Below, piece by piece: positions 49,593-58,675 of a stretch of DNA of 58,675 nucleotides. The number at the start of each line of letters is the position of its first letter. Positions within the stretch are counted from its first letter, which is position 1. The stretch is taken from positions 1-58,675 of the forward strand of contig JAITIP010000042.1 of NCBI GenBank assembly GCA_031279415.1, in the 5' to 3' direction. A program made the translations under genes and the position numbers. The DNA is from Candidatus Endomicrobium procryptotermitis (GTDB lineage: Bacteria > Elusimicrobiota > Endomicrobiia > Endomicrobiales > Endomicrobiaceae). A model generated the notes under the pieces. It was not told the origin of the DNA. It saw only the letters and a list, made by a program, of their open reading frames with translations, and did no database searches.

Positions 49593-49940
49593 CTATCCCG
49601 GAGGCCACTTGAAACTTCTTCCGCCGAGTAAATGATAATGAATGTGAAACACGGTCTGCCCTGCGTCTATGCCGCAATTATTTACTACTCTGTATCCATT
49701 TTTAAGATCCGGAAATTGCAAAGCTATTTTTGCCGCCACAGATTGAATATGCCCTAAAATTGACTCATCACCTTCGGCCAAAGAATTTAAATCCTGTATA
49801 TGTTTTTTCGGTATTATAATAATATGCACAGGCGCCTGAGGATTTATGTCATCAAAAGCAAAAACTTTTTCATCTTCATAAATTTTTTTAGAGGGTATTT
49901 CGCCTTTAATTATTTTACAAAAAAGACAATTATCAGTCAT
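49593..49940 (-). CDS. hinT: HIT-family nucleotide-binding protein (HinT-like)
   Basis: A 115-residue protein. It has the N-terminal 'CLFCKIIKGEIPSKKIYEDE', PVHIIIIPKKHI in the middle, and the active-site HIHYHLL near the C-terminus, with the C-terminal 'WPPG' of HinT. The family hydrolyses purine phosphoramidates such as AMP-lysine. It is read in the same direction as rpsU, 41 bases ahead of it. Confidence 0.93.
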   Translation of the reverse strand: MTDNCLFCKIIKGEIPSKKIYEDEKVFAFDDINPQAPVHIIIIPKKHIQDLNSLAEGDESILGHIQSVAAKIALQFPDLKNGYRVVNNCGIDAGQTVFHIHYHLLGGRSFKWPPG

Positions 49941-49971
49941 CTACTGTCCTTTTACACAAATTGTATTGAAA

Positions 49972-50000
49972 ATTATACAAGATTATTAAAAAAAAAACAA
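49972..50000 (-). promoter_or_regulatory. Promoter for hinT-rpsU
   Basis: On the minus strand TTGTTT (49,995-50,000) is followed after 17 bases by TATAAT (49,972-49,977). It starts about 35 bases before the hinT ribosome site. Confidence 0.6.
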
Positions 50001-50036
50001 ACCTTTTTTATCAGAATTTTTTTTATTCTTCATATT

Positions 50037-50045
50037 TGCTATAAT
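50037..50045 (+). promoter_or_regulatory. Extended -10 promoter for the alpha-2-macroglobulin gene
   Basis: TGCTATAAT (50,037-50,045) is a perfect extended -10 box (TGnTATAAT). The T-rich region upstream lacks a good -35. A second TATAAT begins at 50,063. Confidence 0.5.
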
Positions 50046-50085
50046 CTTTTTCCATTTATAAATATAATTTGAGAAAGAGGGGTTT

Positions 50086-53000
50086 ATGAAAAAAAGAATT
50101 TTACAGATTGTGTTTGTCATATTGTTTGTTTTATTTGCAGTAAGTATTTTTGCCGTAAAAAAAGATTATGTTTACATGCCTGGCATTTCAAAAATATTTG
50201 CTAAACCCGCAAAAATTTTAAGGTATTTAGGAATAGGAAATAGGAAATTGTATGATGAAGAAAGAGACGTCTATAGAGACGGCAATATATACATTTATCC
50301 TCCTGGAATTACAAGAGTTTATACAAATTCTTCAGGTGAAGCGACCCTTGCAAAACCCGATCCGATAACTTTCCGTTTTAATTCTTCTTCCGCAAACATA
50401 GAACTAATAGGCAAAGAATTGGATTCCATATCTATTTCTCCGAAATTCGAAGGAACGTGGAAATGGACCAATGAATACTCTCTGGTATTTACTCCAAAAA
50501 ACGACTGGCCGGCAAATGAGACATATAAAATTAAACTCCCTAAAGAAATTTTTAATGACAAGCTTAACATTACAAATTTCACTTATGAAGTAACCACTCC
50601 TAAATTCAATGTAAACTTAAACGATTTCCGCATATATCAGAATCCACAGAATCCGAAAATACATCAGATACAAGCCGTTTTTAACTTTTCACATTCGGTT
50701 GGGGCTAAACTTTTTGAAAATAATCTCCGTTTAACCATAGATAGAATCGAAGTAAAAACTTCAATAACTTATGATTCGTTAAAAAGAACGGCTTATGTTG
50801 TAAGTGAGCCTATAAAAATTCTTAAAAAAGATCAAACTGCAATAATAGAATTGAGTTCCGTAAAAGCAGCTACGGGCGGAAAAGCTATGGAAAACAAGCT
50901 CAGAGAAGTAATCAATATTCCATCTGAAGAAAAATTTTTCAGAATAACCGATACCAAAACGATCATTCTCAGAAATGACAAAGAAGAACCTGAACAGTTT
51001 CTCGAAATAGATTTTACGACAGATGTCGATGTTTCGGAAATGGAAGGAAAAGTGGAGTTATATCTTCTTCCGCTGAGACATCCTGAGAATAATAAAAACA
51101 GTTCTTACGAATATGAAGAAGAAGAAGAAGAAGGCTATTATGACGATGACGGAAACTATATCGAACCTCAAAGTACAAGACGACTGTCAAGTTATAATTG
51201 GAAGTTTGCAGAAGTGACGCCAGAAATACTTTCAAAATCTAAAAAACTGGATTTGCAGCTTATGGAAAATTCAAAAATGTCTGACAGCGTTTTTCTATAC
51301 AAATATTTTGCGCCGGATTTGGCGAGAAGATACGTTTACGTCAATATAAAAGAAGGAATAAAATCCAAAATAGATTTTACAATAAAAAAATCTTATTCAA
51401 ACATAATGACATCGGCCGCGTTCCCGAAAGATGTAAAATTTCTCCAAAACGGAGCGGTGCTGCCTCTTGATGGATCCAAAAGACTTACTTTCACAACGCG
51501 TGGCGTCAACGGGATAAAAGTCGATATATCTAAAGTCATTCCTGATCAGATAAATCATCTTATATCGCAGACATATGGTTCATTTGCCAATCCGGACTTT
51601 ATCAACAGATACGATTTTAATGAAAACAATATTTCGCAAAAATTTTCAAAAATCATACCGTTGAGAATTTCCGTAACAAAAGCGAATTATTCAAGCATTG
51701 ACATGAGTGAATTTCTTAAAAGCAATTATTCGTCAGGCTTATTTTTCGTGAATATCAGAGGATACGATCCTTCTACAAATTCGAATGACGGACCTTCGGA
51801 TAAAAGGTTTATACTTGCCACTGATATTGGAATTTTGGTCAAAAAAGATAGAAGCAATAAACACAATGTTTTTGTGATATCTATCAAAAGCGGTACTCCC
51901 GTGCCAAACGCAAAAGTCGAAATTTTGGGAAAAAATGGAATTCCGTTGTTAACGCAGTATACAAACGAGCGCGGCTGTGCGGTATTTAACAAAATAGAAG
52001 GATACGTAAACGAGCAACAACCCGTAGCTTATGTCGTCACAAATGGCAGTGACGTATCTTTTATGCCTTTCGCAAAATATGATAGAGCAGTAGATTATTC
52101 GAAATTTAATATAAGCGGAGAGTATTCTCCAGCCAGAGAAAAAGGAATGAAAGCTTTTATTTTTTCAGACAGAGGAATTTACAGACCCGGAGATGATATA
52201 AATCTTGGAGTTATTGTCAGAAATTTTGATTGGAGCTATATTTTTGGCATTCCGATAAAAATCTTAATGAGAGACCCTTACAATAAAACCGTTTTTGAAA
52301 AAACAGTAACCCTTAACAGCTCAGGCTTTATTGCCGTTGACGATATAAAAACGCAAAATGTTTTCCCTACCGGAACCTACACAATATACGCTTATTTGAT
52401 TAAAGACAACAGCAGAGAATTTCTTCTAGGCAGCGAATCCGTAAGAATAGAAGAGTTTAGAACAGACGCTTTAAAAATAAACACTAAAATCATCGGTTCT
52501 TCTGGAGAGGGCTGGGCTTTTCCCGAACGTCTGAAAGCTATGGTCACGCTTAACAATTTTTTCGGCACCCCGGCACAAGACAGAATGGTTAAGTCCGAAT
52601 ATTCAGTAAATCCTACAGAGTTCAGATTTTCAAAATTTAAAGATTATAGATTTCCCGACCCGTACAAAATAAATTACAGAAATGCCATACAAAGCGTAAA
52701 CGAAAGATTTCCGGATACTAAAAGCGATGAAAATGGAGAAGCTTTATATAATTTCGATTTATCAAAATATTCAGCAGGAACATATAATCTAATATTTTCG
52801 GCAGAAGGTTTTGAAGGCAGCAGCGGAAAAGGTGTATATGCGTATGACAGTATAAAAATTTCCCCTTACAAATATTTGCTCGGATTTAAATCGGATTCAA
52901 AACTTGGTTATTTAAATAAAGGCTCCTACGCAGCGCTTGACATTATAGCGGTGGACAACAACCTTAAAATAGTCGAACTTCAAAACTTGAAAGCAAGAAT

Positions 53001-55848
53001 GTTGCAAATACAATATGTTTCGTCGCTTGTAAAACAAAATAACGGAGTTTATAAATATCAGACTGTAACAAAAGAAACTCTTGAGGAAGAAAAAGATTTC
53101 ACTTTGTCCTCATCCGGTTCGAAAATAGCTCTTAATACTAAAAACCCGGGAAATTTTATTATGGAAGTTGTCGATGAAAATGGGAACAAAATTCTTTCAG
53201 TTCCATTTTTTGTCGCGGGAGCTTCAAATAGAAGTTATAGTATTGAGAAAGATGCAAATCTTATAGTAAATTTAAAAAACGACGACGTTGAACCCGGAAG
53301 TCAGATAACTTTAAATATTATCGCACCTTATGCCGGCGCAGGTCTGATAACAATAGAAAAAGATAAAATCTATGCTTATAAATGGTTTAAGACAGATTCA
53401 AACAGCACGGTGCAGACAATAATGCTCCCAGAGGATATTGAAGGAAATGGATACGTAAATGTATCTTTCATACGTTCTATAGATTCTAAAGAAATTTTTT
53501 CAAGCCCGCATAGCTATGCGGTTGTTCCGTTTAAAGTCAACCTTTCAAAAAGAACAATAAAAATAGACTTGGAGTCCCCTCAGTTGGTAAAACCTGCAGA
53601 AGAACTAGAAATTTCTTATAAAACTTCACAAAATTCAAAAATTATGATTTACGCTGTTGACGAGGGAATTCTTCAGGTAGCTCAGTATAAAACGCCAAAA
53701 CCTCTAAATTATTTCTTTACTAAAAGCGCTCTTGAAATAGAAACTTTTCAAACCGTGGATTTAATTCTTCCCGATTACAAAGTCATAAGAGAAATATCTG
53801 CAATAGGTGGAGGCGAAGGATATGAGGAATTACTTGAAAAAAATCTAAACCCTTTTGCAAGAAAGCAGCATAAACCTGTAGTATTTTGGTCTAAAATGCT
53901 TGACGCAACTACGCAGTATCAAACTGTGAAATTTAAAGTTCCGGATTATTTTAATGGACAACTCAGAATCATGGCTGTTGCCGCAAACCCCGAACAACTC
54001 GGTTCTGCTGACAAAGAAGTTATCGTCAAATCTCCTGTTATAATTTCCCCGATAGCTCCTCTTGCCGCCATATCCGGCGATTCCTTTGAAGTCAGCGCTG
54101 CTGTGTCAAACAATATTGACGGTTCAGGTTCGGCTTCTCTTGAAGTATGGCTTGAAAGCAATGACAAATTTGAAATAAACGGAACCAATAAACAGACACT
54201 TGAAATAAAAGAAGGAAGTGAAAAGATCGTCAAATTCAATCTCGTGACAAATGATAAGCTAGGCTCCGGAGATTTAATTTTTAAAGCAAAATATAAAAAT
54301 GATACATATAAAGCCAAAGTAAGTATCAGCGTAAGGCCGGCATATGCCTACAGGACATCAATCAAATCAGGAACATCCAAAAACAATAAAAGCAAAATAG
54401 ATAATTTTGAAAGAAATTTATATGACGAATATGCCACAAGAGAAATATCCGTATCTCACAGCCCGCAGATAGTTTTTAAAACGCTTAAGCAATACTTCGA
54501 AAAATATCCTTACGGATGCACGGAGCAGATAATAAGCTGCGCTTTCCCGTTCCTTTTCAGCACTGTTTCCGACAGAAAAGGTTTTATAACACCGAAAGAA
54601 CAGCAGGAACTTTTTGCAAACACTCTTTCGAAAATACGGCTCAGGCAGCTCAGTAATGGCGGTTTCTCATTATGGCCTGAATCTTCGCAGGCTCATGCAT
54701 ATGCCACGATCTATGCTTTACACTTTTTTACCGATGCTAAAGAACTTGGATATCCCGTGCCGCATGAAATTCTTTCAAGAGGAATGAACTGGCTTGAATA
54801 TTTTGCTTCAGAAGTTCCGAACAGTCTTGAGAACGCCAGACTTAAAACTTACGCAAATTACATACTTACCAGAAACAATGTCATCACTACAAATAATCTT
54901 TTAAGAATCGAAGATTATTTGAATGCCGAATATAAAAAATGGAAAGAAGACATTGTTTCGGCTTATATGGCTTCGTGTTATTCCATGCTTAAAGATTTCA
55001 AAAAAGCCGATAGTCTTATAAAATCTTATAAGCCGGATGCAAAAGAGAAATTCATTTTCTATTCAGATTACGATTCGAATTCACAGCGTAATGCTGCATA
55101 TTTGTATCTTTGCAATAAACATTTTTCCGATAATCTCAATGCCGACGCACAAAGCATTGCGGACGGGTTGATTACCGTTTTATCTGAAGGAAAGTTTAAT
55201 ACTATTTCATCGGCTTCTACGCTGCTTGCGCTTCTTTCTTATTCGAAGAGCGAACTAGGAAAAGATGTAAACATAAAAGTAAGCGTTAAAAACAAAGACG
55301 GTAAAGAAAGAGATTTGCTGCTTGAACCCGATCCGTTCCCGTACTCAAAATTCGATTCATCGGTAAACGCTTTTACTATACTTTCAGACAAAGATTTAGG
55401 TAAAATATATTACGGAATAGTTCAGCAGGGTTTTGACAGAACTGAAAAAGATTATGCCGAAGGTGTGGAAATTACAAGAGAATATCTTGATTCCAAAGGT
55501 TCGGTTGTGGATACAGCAAATATCGGTGATGAATTGACTGCGCGGATAAGAGTAAGATCAAAATCGAAAGATTATGTATCACTGGCTGTAGTTGATTTGC
55601 TTCCAGCATGCTTTGAAATTATAAGCGGTTCTCAGAGAGGTTCTTATTCAAGTTCTGACGCTAGAGAAGATAGGATGATTTTCTACATAACCGCATATAA
55701 AAATGTTACGGAATTGCAATACGGAATAAAAGTTGTCACAAAAGGAAGTTTTACTGTGCCTGGAGTTTTTACCGCAGGATTATACGATCCTGAAGTTTCA
55801 GCTTTGGCAAAACAATCTAAGATAGAGATAACACAGCCTAATGACTAA
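50086..55848 (+). CDS. Bacterial alpha-2-macroglobulin (thioester type)
   Basis: A 1920-residue envelope protein with GAGAAAGAGGGG upstream. A hydrophobic N-terminus (about 5-25) acts as signal or anchor, with no clear lipobox. A series of macroglobulin beta-domains follows, with an acidic loop near 340-360 (YEEEEEEGYYDDDG). The thioester motif is CTEQ at 1478-1481 (in PYGCTEQI), followed by the helical thioester domain with 'GGFSLWPESSQAHAYATIYAL', and the receptor-like C-terminus. It traps attacking proteases in the periplasm by covalent bonding. It overlaps pbpC by 8 bases, the usual partner. Confidence 0.92.
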   Translation: MKKRILQIVFVILFVLFAVSIFAVKKDYVYMPGISKIFAKPAKILRYLGIGNRKLYDEERDVYRDGNIYIYPPGITRVYTNSSGEATLAKPDPITFRFNSSSANIELIGKELDSISISPKFEGTWKWTNEYSLVFTPKNDWPANETYKIKLPKEIFNDKLNITNFTYEVTTPKFNVNLNDFRIYQNPQNPKIHQIQAVFNFSHSVGAKLFENNLRLTIDRIEVKTSITYDSLKRTAYVVSEPIKILKKDQTAIIELSSVKAATGGKAMENKLREVINIPSEEKFFRITDTKTIILRNDKEEPEQFLEIDFTTDVDVSEMEGKVELYLLPLRHPENNKNSSYEYEEEEEEGYYDDDGNYIEPQSTRRLSSYNWKFAEVTPEILSKSKKLDLQLMENSKMSDSVFLYKYFAPDLARRYVYVNIKEGIKSKIDFTIKKSYSNIMTSAAFPKDVKFLQNGAVLPLDGSKRLTFTTRGVNGIKVDISKVIPDQINHLISQTYGSFANPDFINRYDFNENNISQKFSKIIPLRISVTKANYSSIDMSEFLKSNYSSGLFFVNIRGYDPSTNSNDGPSDKRFILATDIGILVKKDRSNKHNVFVISIKSGTPVPNAKVEILGKNGIPLLTQYTNERGCAVFNKIEGYVNEQQPVAYVVTNGSDVSFMPFAKYDRAVDYSKFNISGEYSPAREKGMKAFIFSDRGIYRPGDDINLGVIVRNFDWSYIFGIPIKILMRDPYNKTVFEKTVTLNSSGFIAVDDIKTQNVFPTGTYTIYAYLIKDNSREFLLGSESVRIEEFRTDALKINTKIIGSSGEGWAFPERLKAMVTLNNFFGTPAQDRMVKSEYSVNPTEFRFSKFKDYRFPDPYKINYRNAIQSVNERFPDTKSDENGEALYNFDLSKYSAGTYNLIFSAEGFEGSSGKGVYAYDSIKISPYKYLLGFKSDSKLGYLNKGSYAALDIIAVDNNLKIVELQNLKARMLQIQYVSSLVKQNNGVYKYQTVTKETLEEEKDFTLSSSGSKIALNTKNPGNFIMEVVDENGNKILSVPFFVAGASNRSYSIEKDANLIVNLKNDDVEPGSQITLNIIAPYAGAGLITIEKDKIYAYKWFKTDSNSTVQTIMLPEDIEGNGYVNVSFIRSIDSKEIFSSPHSYAVVPFKVNLSKRTIKIDLESPQLVKPAEELEISYKTSQNSKIMIYAVDEGILQVAQYKTPKPLNYFFTKSALEIETFQTVDLILPDYKVIREISAIGGGEGYEELLEKNLNPFARKQHKPVVFWSKMLDATTQYQTVKFKVPDYFNGQLRIMAVAANPEQLGSADKEVIVKSPVIISPIAPLAAISGDSFEVSAAVSNNIDGSGSASLEVWLESNDKFEINGTNKQTLEIKEGSEKIVKFNLVTNDKLGSGDLIFKAKYKNDTYKAKVSISVRPAYAYRTSIKSGTSKNNKSKIDNFERNLYDEYATREISVSHSPQIVFKTLKQYFEKYPYGCTEQIISCAFPFLFSTVSDRKGFITPKEQQELFANTLSKIRLRQLSNGGFSLWPESSQAHAYATIYALHFFTDAKELGYPVPHEILSRGMNWLEYFASEVPNSLENARLKTYANYILTRNNVITTNNLLRIEDYLNAEYKKWKEDIVSAYMASCYSMLKDFKKADSLIKSYKPDAKEKFIFYSDYDSNSQRNAAYLYLCNKHFSDNLNADAQSIADGLITVLSEGKFNTISSASTLLALLSYSKSELGKDVNIKVSVKNKDGKERDLLLEPDPFPYSKFDSSVNAFTILSDKDLGKIYYGIVQQGFDRTEKDYAEGVEITREYLDSKGSVVDTANIGDELTARIRVRSKSKDYVSLAVVDLLPACFEIISGSQRGSYSSSDAREDRMIFYITAYKNVTELQYGIKVVTKGSFTVPGVFTAGLYDPEVSALAKQSKIEITQPND

Positions 55849-58180
55849 AAAAAATAAACAAGCAATTTCACCATTAAAACACACAGCATTTGTTCTGTTG
55901 TGTGTTTTATCTTTATTGCTTATAATCAGATTCTTTCCAAAACAAAGTATTTTGTCGCAATATTCTTTTTCGCAAGCGCTTTTTGACAGAAATGATAAAC
56001 TGCTCAGGCTCACATTGTCTGCCGATGAAAAGTATCGCCTTTTTATTCCGCTTTCAAAAATGCCTCTATCTCTCAAAAAGGGAACTCTTCTTTATGAAGA
56101 CAAATATTTTTATTTTCATCCGGGAGTAAATCCGGTCGCACTGCTGAAAGGATTTTGGGTAAGCATGATAAAAAAACATCGACCCGTAGGTGCATCAACT
56201 ATAACCATGCAGCTTGCAAGAATGATTTATGGTATTGACAGTTCGTCAATTTCTGGGAAGATAAAACAAATTTTTGCAGCTTTACGGCTAGAGATATGTT
56301 ATAGTAAAGACGATATTCTTGAAGCTTATTTAAATATCGCTCCTTATGGTTACAATATAGAAGGAGCAGCTGCGGCGGCTTTGATTTATTTTTCCGAAAA
56401 AATTGAAAATCTCACAATTCTTGAATCTTTTACTCTATGCATCATTCCGCAGAATCCAAATTTCAGAAGACTTCCAAATACGGCAAAAATGGAAAATGCC
56501 AGAAAAAGAGTTTTTGAAATATGGGGAAAAAAATATCCGCAGGACGCTGATAAAAAAAATTATTTCGATATGCCTTTACAGATTAAAAAGCATGCAAATC
56601 TGCCTTTTGAAGCTCCACATTTTGCAAATAAAATTATCATGTTTAACAATGAGTCCACAATATCCTCGACTTTAGATTTGAATCTGCAACATTTAATTGA
56701 AGAAAGAATAAAAAGTTATATAGAACGCAATAAAAATAAAGGCATAAATAATGCCGCGGCTATGCTTGTAAATTATAAAGAAATGGATATATGCGCTTAT
56801 GTGGGTTCAGCTGACTTCTTTGATGACAATATACATGGACAGGTTAACGGCTGTGCAGCATACCGCTCTCCAGGCTCAGTATTAAAACCATTTATATACG
56901 CTATTGCTATAGATAGAGGGATAATTCATCCGTTAACTTTGCTAAAAGATACTCCAAAACATTACGGTATTTATGCTCCAGAAAATTCTGACAAAGATTT
57001 TCTCGGGCCGATTTTTGCCAAAGAAGCTCTTACCCAAAGCAGAAATATTCCGGCCATAGATCTTTTGTTGAAGATAGATCCGAACAACTTTTTATCATTG
57101 CTTCAAAAAGCCGAAGTAAAAAATATGAAAAATTCAGAATATTATGGCTCTTCGTTTGCAATCGGCGGTTTTGAAATTTCCATGGAAAAAATTGCACAAT
57201 TGTACGCTATGCTTGCAAACGGAGGAGTTTTAAAAAATTTGAGATTTGATAAATATGAAAAAATTAAAGAGGAAAACGTTTTATCTGCCGAAGCTGCTTT
57301 TTTGACTTTGGCTATGCTTAAGGATAACAAGAGGCCTGAAAATGAAATTAGAGCTGCTGAAAAATTTCGCGATTTTGAGGTTTACTGGAAAACGGGAACA
57401 TCATATGCTTTCAGGGACGCATGGGCTGCGGGCGTATTTGGAGATTATGTGCTGGTAGTATGGATAGGAAAGTTTGACAATGAAGGACACCAAACATTTA
57501 CGGCAAGAACTTCTGCTGCGCCTTTGTTTTTTGAAATAATCAAATCCATTTCCGGAGAAAAAAGAGAAGTTGGAAATTCAAAAATATCCGATTACAATCT
57601 CAATATTGCAAAAGTCGAAGTTTGTTCAGTTTCAGGAGATATTCCTTCACAGTACTGCAGGAACACGAACGAAACTTACTTTATACCGGGTAAATCCCCC
57701 ATAAAAATATGTGATGTTCACAGACCTGTTTATATAGATAAAAAAACGGGGCTGAGAGCGGCATATTATGACCCTGAAAAAACCAATATAGCAGTTTATG
57801 AGTTCTGGAATTCGGAAATTTTATCGGTTTTTGCAATGGCCGGAATATCGCACAGAACTCCTCCAAGGTATCTTCCTGACATAGAAATAAGAGAAATTAC
57901 GGAACATGGAAGTACACCGAAAATAGTACTGCCGACACAAAATATAATATATACTTTCAGAGCGGAAAATTTTGAAAATGAAAGAATTCCTTTTAAAGCA
58001 GACACAGACAGCGATGCTAAAAATATTTTCTGGTTTTTAAACAACAAATATATCGGACAAAGCAAGTCCGGAACAGTTCTCACGGCAAAAACCGATCCCG
58101 GAACTTATATTGTAAGAGCCGTTGACGATTTGGGAAGAGACTCAACCGCAAAACTGAAAGTTGGAATTATCGGGAAATAG
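55841..58180 (+). CDS. pbpC: Penicillin-binding protein 1C
   Basis: A 779-residue bifunctional peptidoglycan synthase. One N-terminal membrane helix (about 15-31). The transglycosylase has Glu86 in EDKYFYFHPG and 'GASTITMQLAR' (117-127). The transpeptidase has Ser346-x-x-Lys349 (SVLK), Ser400-Arg-Asn402 and KTGT (517-520). The C-terminal domain (about 690-775) is the beta-sandwich known from PbpC. It is paired with the alpha-2-macroglobulin, which is thought to guard or repair the wall together with it. All catalytic residues are intact. Confidence 0.93.
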   Translation: MTKKNKQAISPLKHTAFVLLCVLSLLLIIRFFPKQSILSQYSFSQALFDRNDKLLRLTLSADEKYRLFIPLSKMPLSLKKGTLLYEDKYFYFHPGVNPVALLKGFWVSMIKKHRPVGASTITMQLARMIYGIDSSSISGKIKQIFAALRLEICYSKDDILEAYLNIAPYGYNIEGAAAAALIYFSEKIENLTILESFTLCIIPQNPNFRRLPNTAKMENARKRVFEIWGKKYPQDADKKNYFDMPLQIKKHANLPFEAPHFANKIIMFNNESTISSTLDLNLQHLIEERIKSYIERNKNKGINNAAAMLVNYKEMDICAYVGSADFFDDNIHGQVNGCAAYRSPGSVLKPFIYAIAIDRGIIHPLTLLKDTPKHYGIYAPENSDKDFLGPIFAKEALTQSRNIPAIDLLLKIDPNNFLSLLQKAEVKNMKNSEYYGSSFAIGGFEISMEKIAQLYAMLANGGVLKNLRFDKYEKIKEENVLSAEAAFLTLAMLKDNKRPENEIRAAEKFRDFEVYWKTGTSYAFRDAWAAGVFGDYVLVVWIGKFDNEGHQTFTARTSAAPLFFEIIKSISGEKREVGNSKISDYNLNIAKVEVCSVSGDIPSQYCRNTNETYFIPGKSPIKICDVHRPVYIDKKTGLRAAYYDPEKTNIAVYEFWNSEILSVFAMAGISHRTPPRYLPDIEIREITEHGSTPKIVLPTQNIIYTFRAENFENERIPFKADTDSDAKNIFWFLNNKYIGQSKSGTVLTAKTDPGTYIVRAVDDLGRDSTAKLKVGIIGK

Positions 58181-58515
58181 TTAAAATATGTATGATGCAT
58201 TTGACGATATACAAACTTGTAAGTAACGGCAAAGACAATGACTGCGGCAAATATTGATACCGTATTGCCAGATAACATTTGGCAGCCACATATTGGGGCA
58301 TTACAAAGCGCCGTATGACATTTTGGACATAAGTAGGGAGGCTGTGAAATATCTGGTTCAGGAAAGACAAGATAGAATAATATATTGTAAAATATTTCAG
58401 AATTATCCTTTGACATATTGTTGAGCATTAGTACCATATGCCAGCCATCAACCCACTTAAAATGTTGATGACACAACAATTAGTGATTTTTAGAGACACT
58501 CAATCGCCGTTTAGT
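58181..58515. other. Non-coding stretch, possible decayed zinc-ribbon gene
   Basis: After pbpC no intact gene is seen. On the minus strand, a frame open from 58,479 to 58,105 reads 'PPYLCPKCHTALCNAPICGC' followed by a hydrophobic run 'TVSIFAAVIVFAVTYKF'. This resembles a zinc ribbon plus one membrane span, but it overlaps the pbpC 3' end by 75 bases and the N-terminus is poor. It may be a remnant or chance. Confidence 0.25.
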
Positions 58516-58645
58516 GTTTAGTCATTGCCGTTATTACCAGGATGAGCGGCAACGATGACAAAGCAATCCAGAAAGCTAACAGAAACGACATTCTTATTCA
58601 TAGATTGCTTTGGCATCTAATTCTGCCTCGCAATGACGACTAAAC
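58516..58645. repeat. Palindromic, MITE-like repeat element
   Basis: GTTTAGTCATTGC (58,516-58,528) returns as GCAATGACgacTAAAC (58,630-58,645) in inverted order with a 3-base insertion. Inside, AAGCAATC (58,561-58,568) pairs with GATTGCTT (58,603-58,610). The phrase 'GTCATTGC...AAGCAATCCAGAAA...GCAATGAC' is typical of dispersed palindromic repeats in several bacterial genomes. No protein is encoded. Confidence 0.65.
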
Positions 58646-58675
58646 TGGTGTCATAAATGAAGTGAATCAATTATA

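Overview
The window holds two blocks. From position 1 to about 35,650 it is most of a temperate, podovirus-type prophage that runs off the left edge. From about 35,650 to the right edge it is ordinary bacterial chromosome. The chromosomal part is AT-rich and encodes a Gram-negative-type envelope (alpha-2-macroglobulin/PbpC pair), a monomeric group B-like [FeFe] hydrogenase typical of fermenting anaerobes, and the rpsU-dnaG-rpoD operon with a Nif3-like gene inserted. Decayed insertion sequences and gene fragments are scattered through it. Together these suggest a host-associated anaerobe, possibly an Elusimicrobiota/Endomicrobium-like bacterium. That assignment rests on general impression, not on a search, and is tentative.

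Prophage layout. A late operon on the minus strand (24,668 down to 1) follows the T7/BPP-1 gene order: terS, terL, small protein, portal, Bbp19-like, scaffold, major capsid, Bbp16-like cement, small protein, gp11-like adaptor, gp12-like nozzle, gp13-, gp14- and gp15-like internal virion proteins, a 2787-residue polyvalent ejection protein, tail fibre, further tail genes, a coiled-coil membrane protein and a holin-like protein. No phage RNA polymerase is seen. An 850-bp non-coding stretch (24,669-25,516) lies upstream of terS and contains a cluster of GTGTTAG motifs and a consensus rightward promoter that serves two or three small plus-strand genes.

The early leftward operon (32,753 down to 26,121) carries an excisionase-like protein, small membrane and Cys-rich proteins, a truncated YqaJ-type nuclease, a Nmad1-like protein, two tandem Cys/Phe hexapeptide-repeat proteins, two tiny overlapping genes, a DnaG-type primase clearly related to the host dnaG in this same window, and an SF3-type helicase. 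A divergent control region (32,754-33,054) separates it from a rightward lysogeny cluster: XRE/zipper repressor, an exported beta-barrel-like protein (a candidate lysogenic-conversion gene), a frameshifted zinc-ribbon gene, and a tyrosine integrase. The prophage ends at the 3' end of tRNA-Pro(UGG), the likely attachment site. The opposite att site and the endolysin should lie left of the window.

Chromosomal layout. rph-rdgB-tRNA-Pro form one leftward unit, preceded by valS. Next comes a hydrogenase gene flanked on both sides by degenerate IS30-type transposase remnants in the same orientation. Then a cyclophilin, a DJ-1/PfpI protein and rsmG on the plus strand; the leftward hinT, rpsU, Nif3-like, dnaG, rpoD series; and the rightward alpha-2-macroglobulin-pbpC pair. 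A roughly 130-bp palindromic repeat lies near the right edge.
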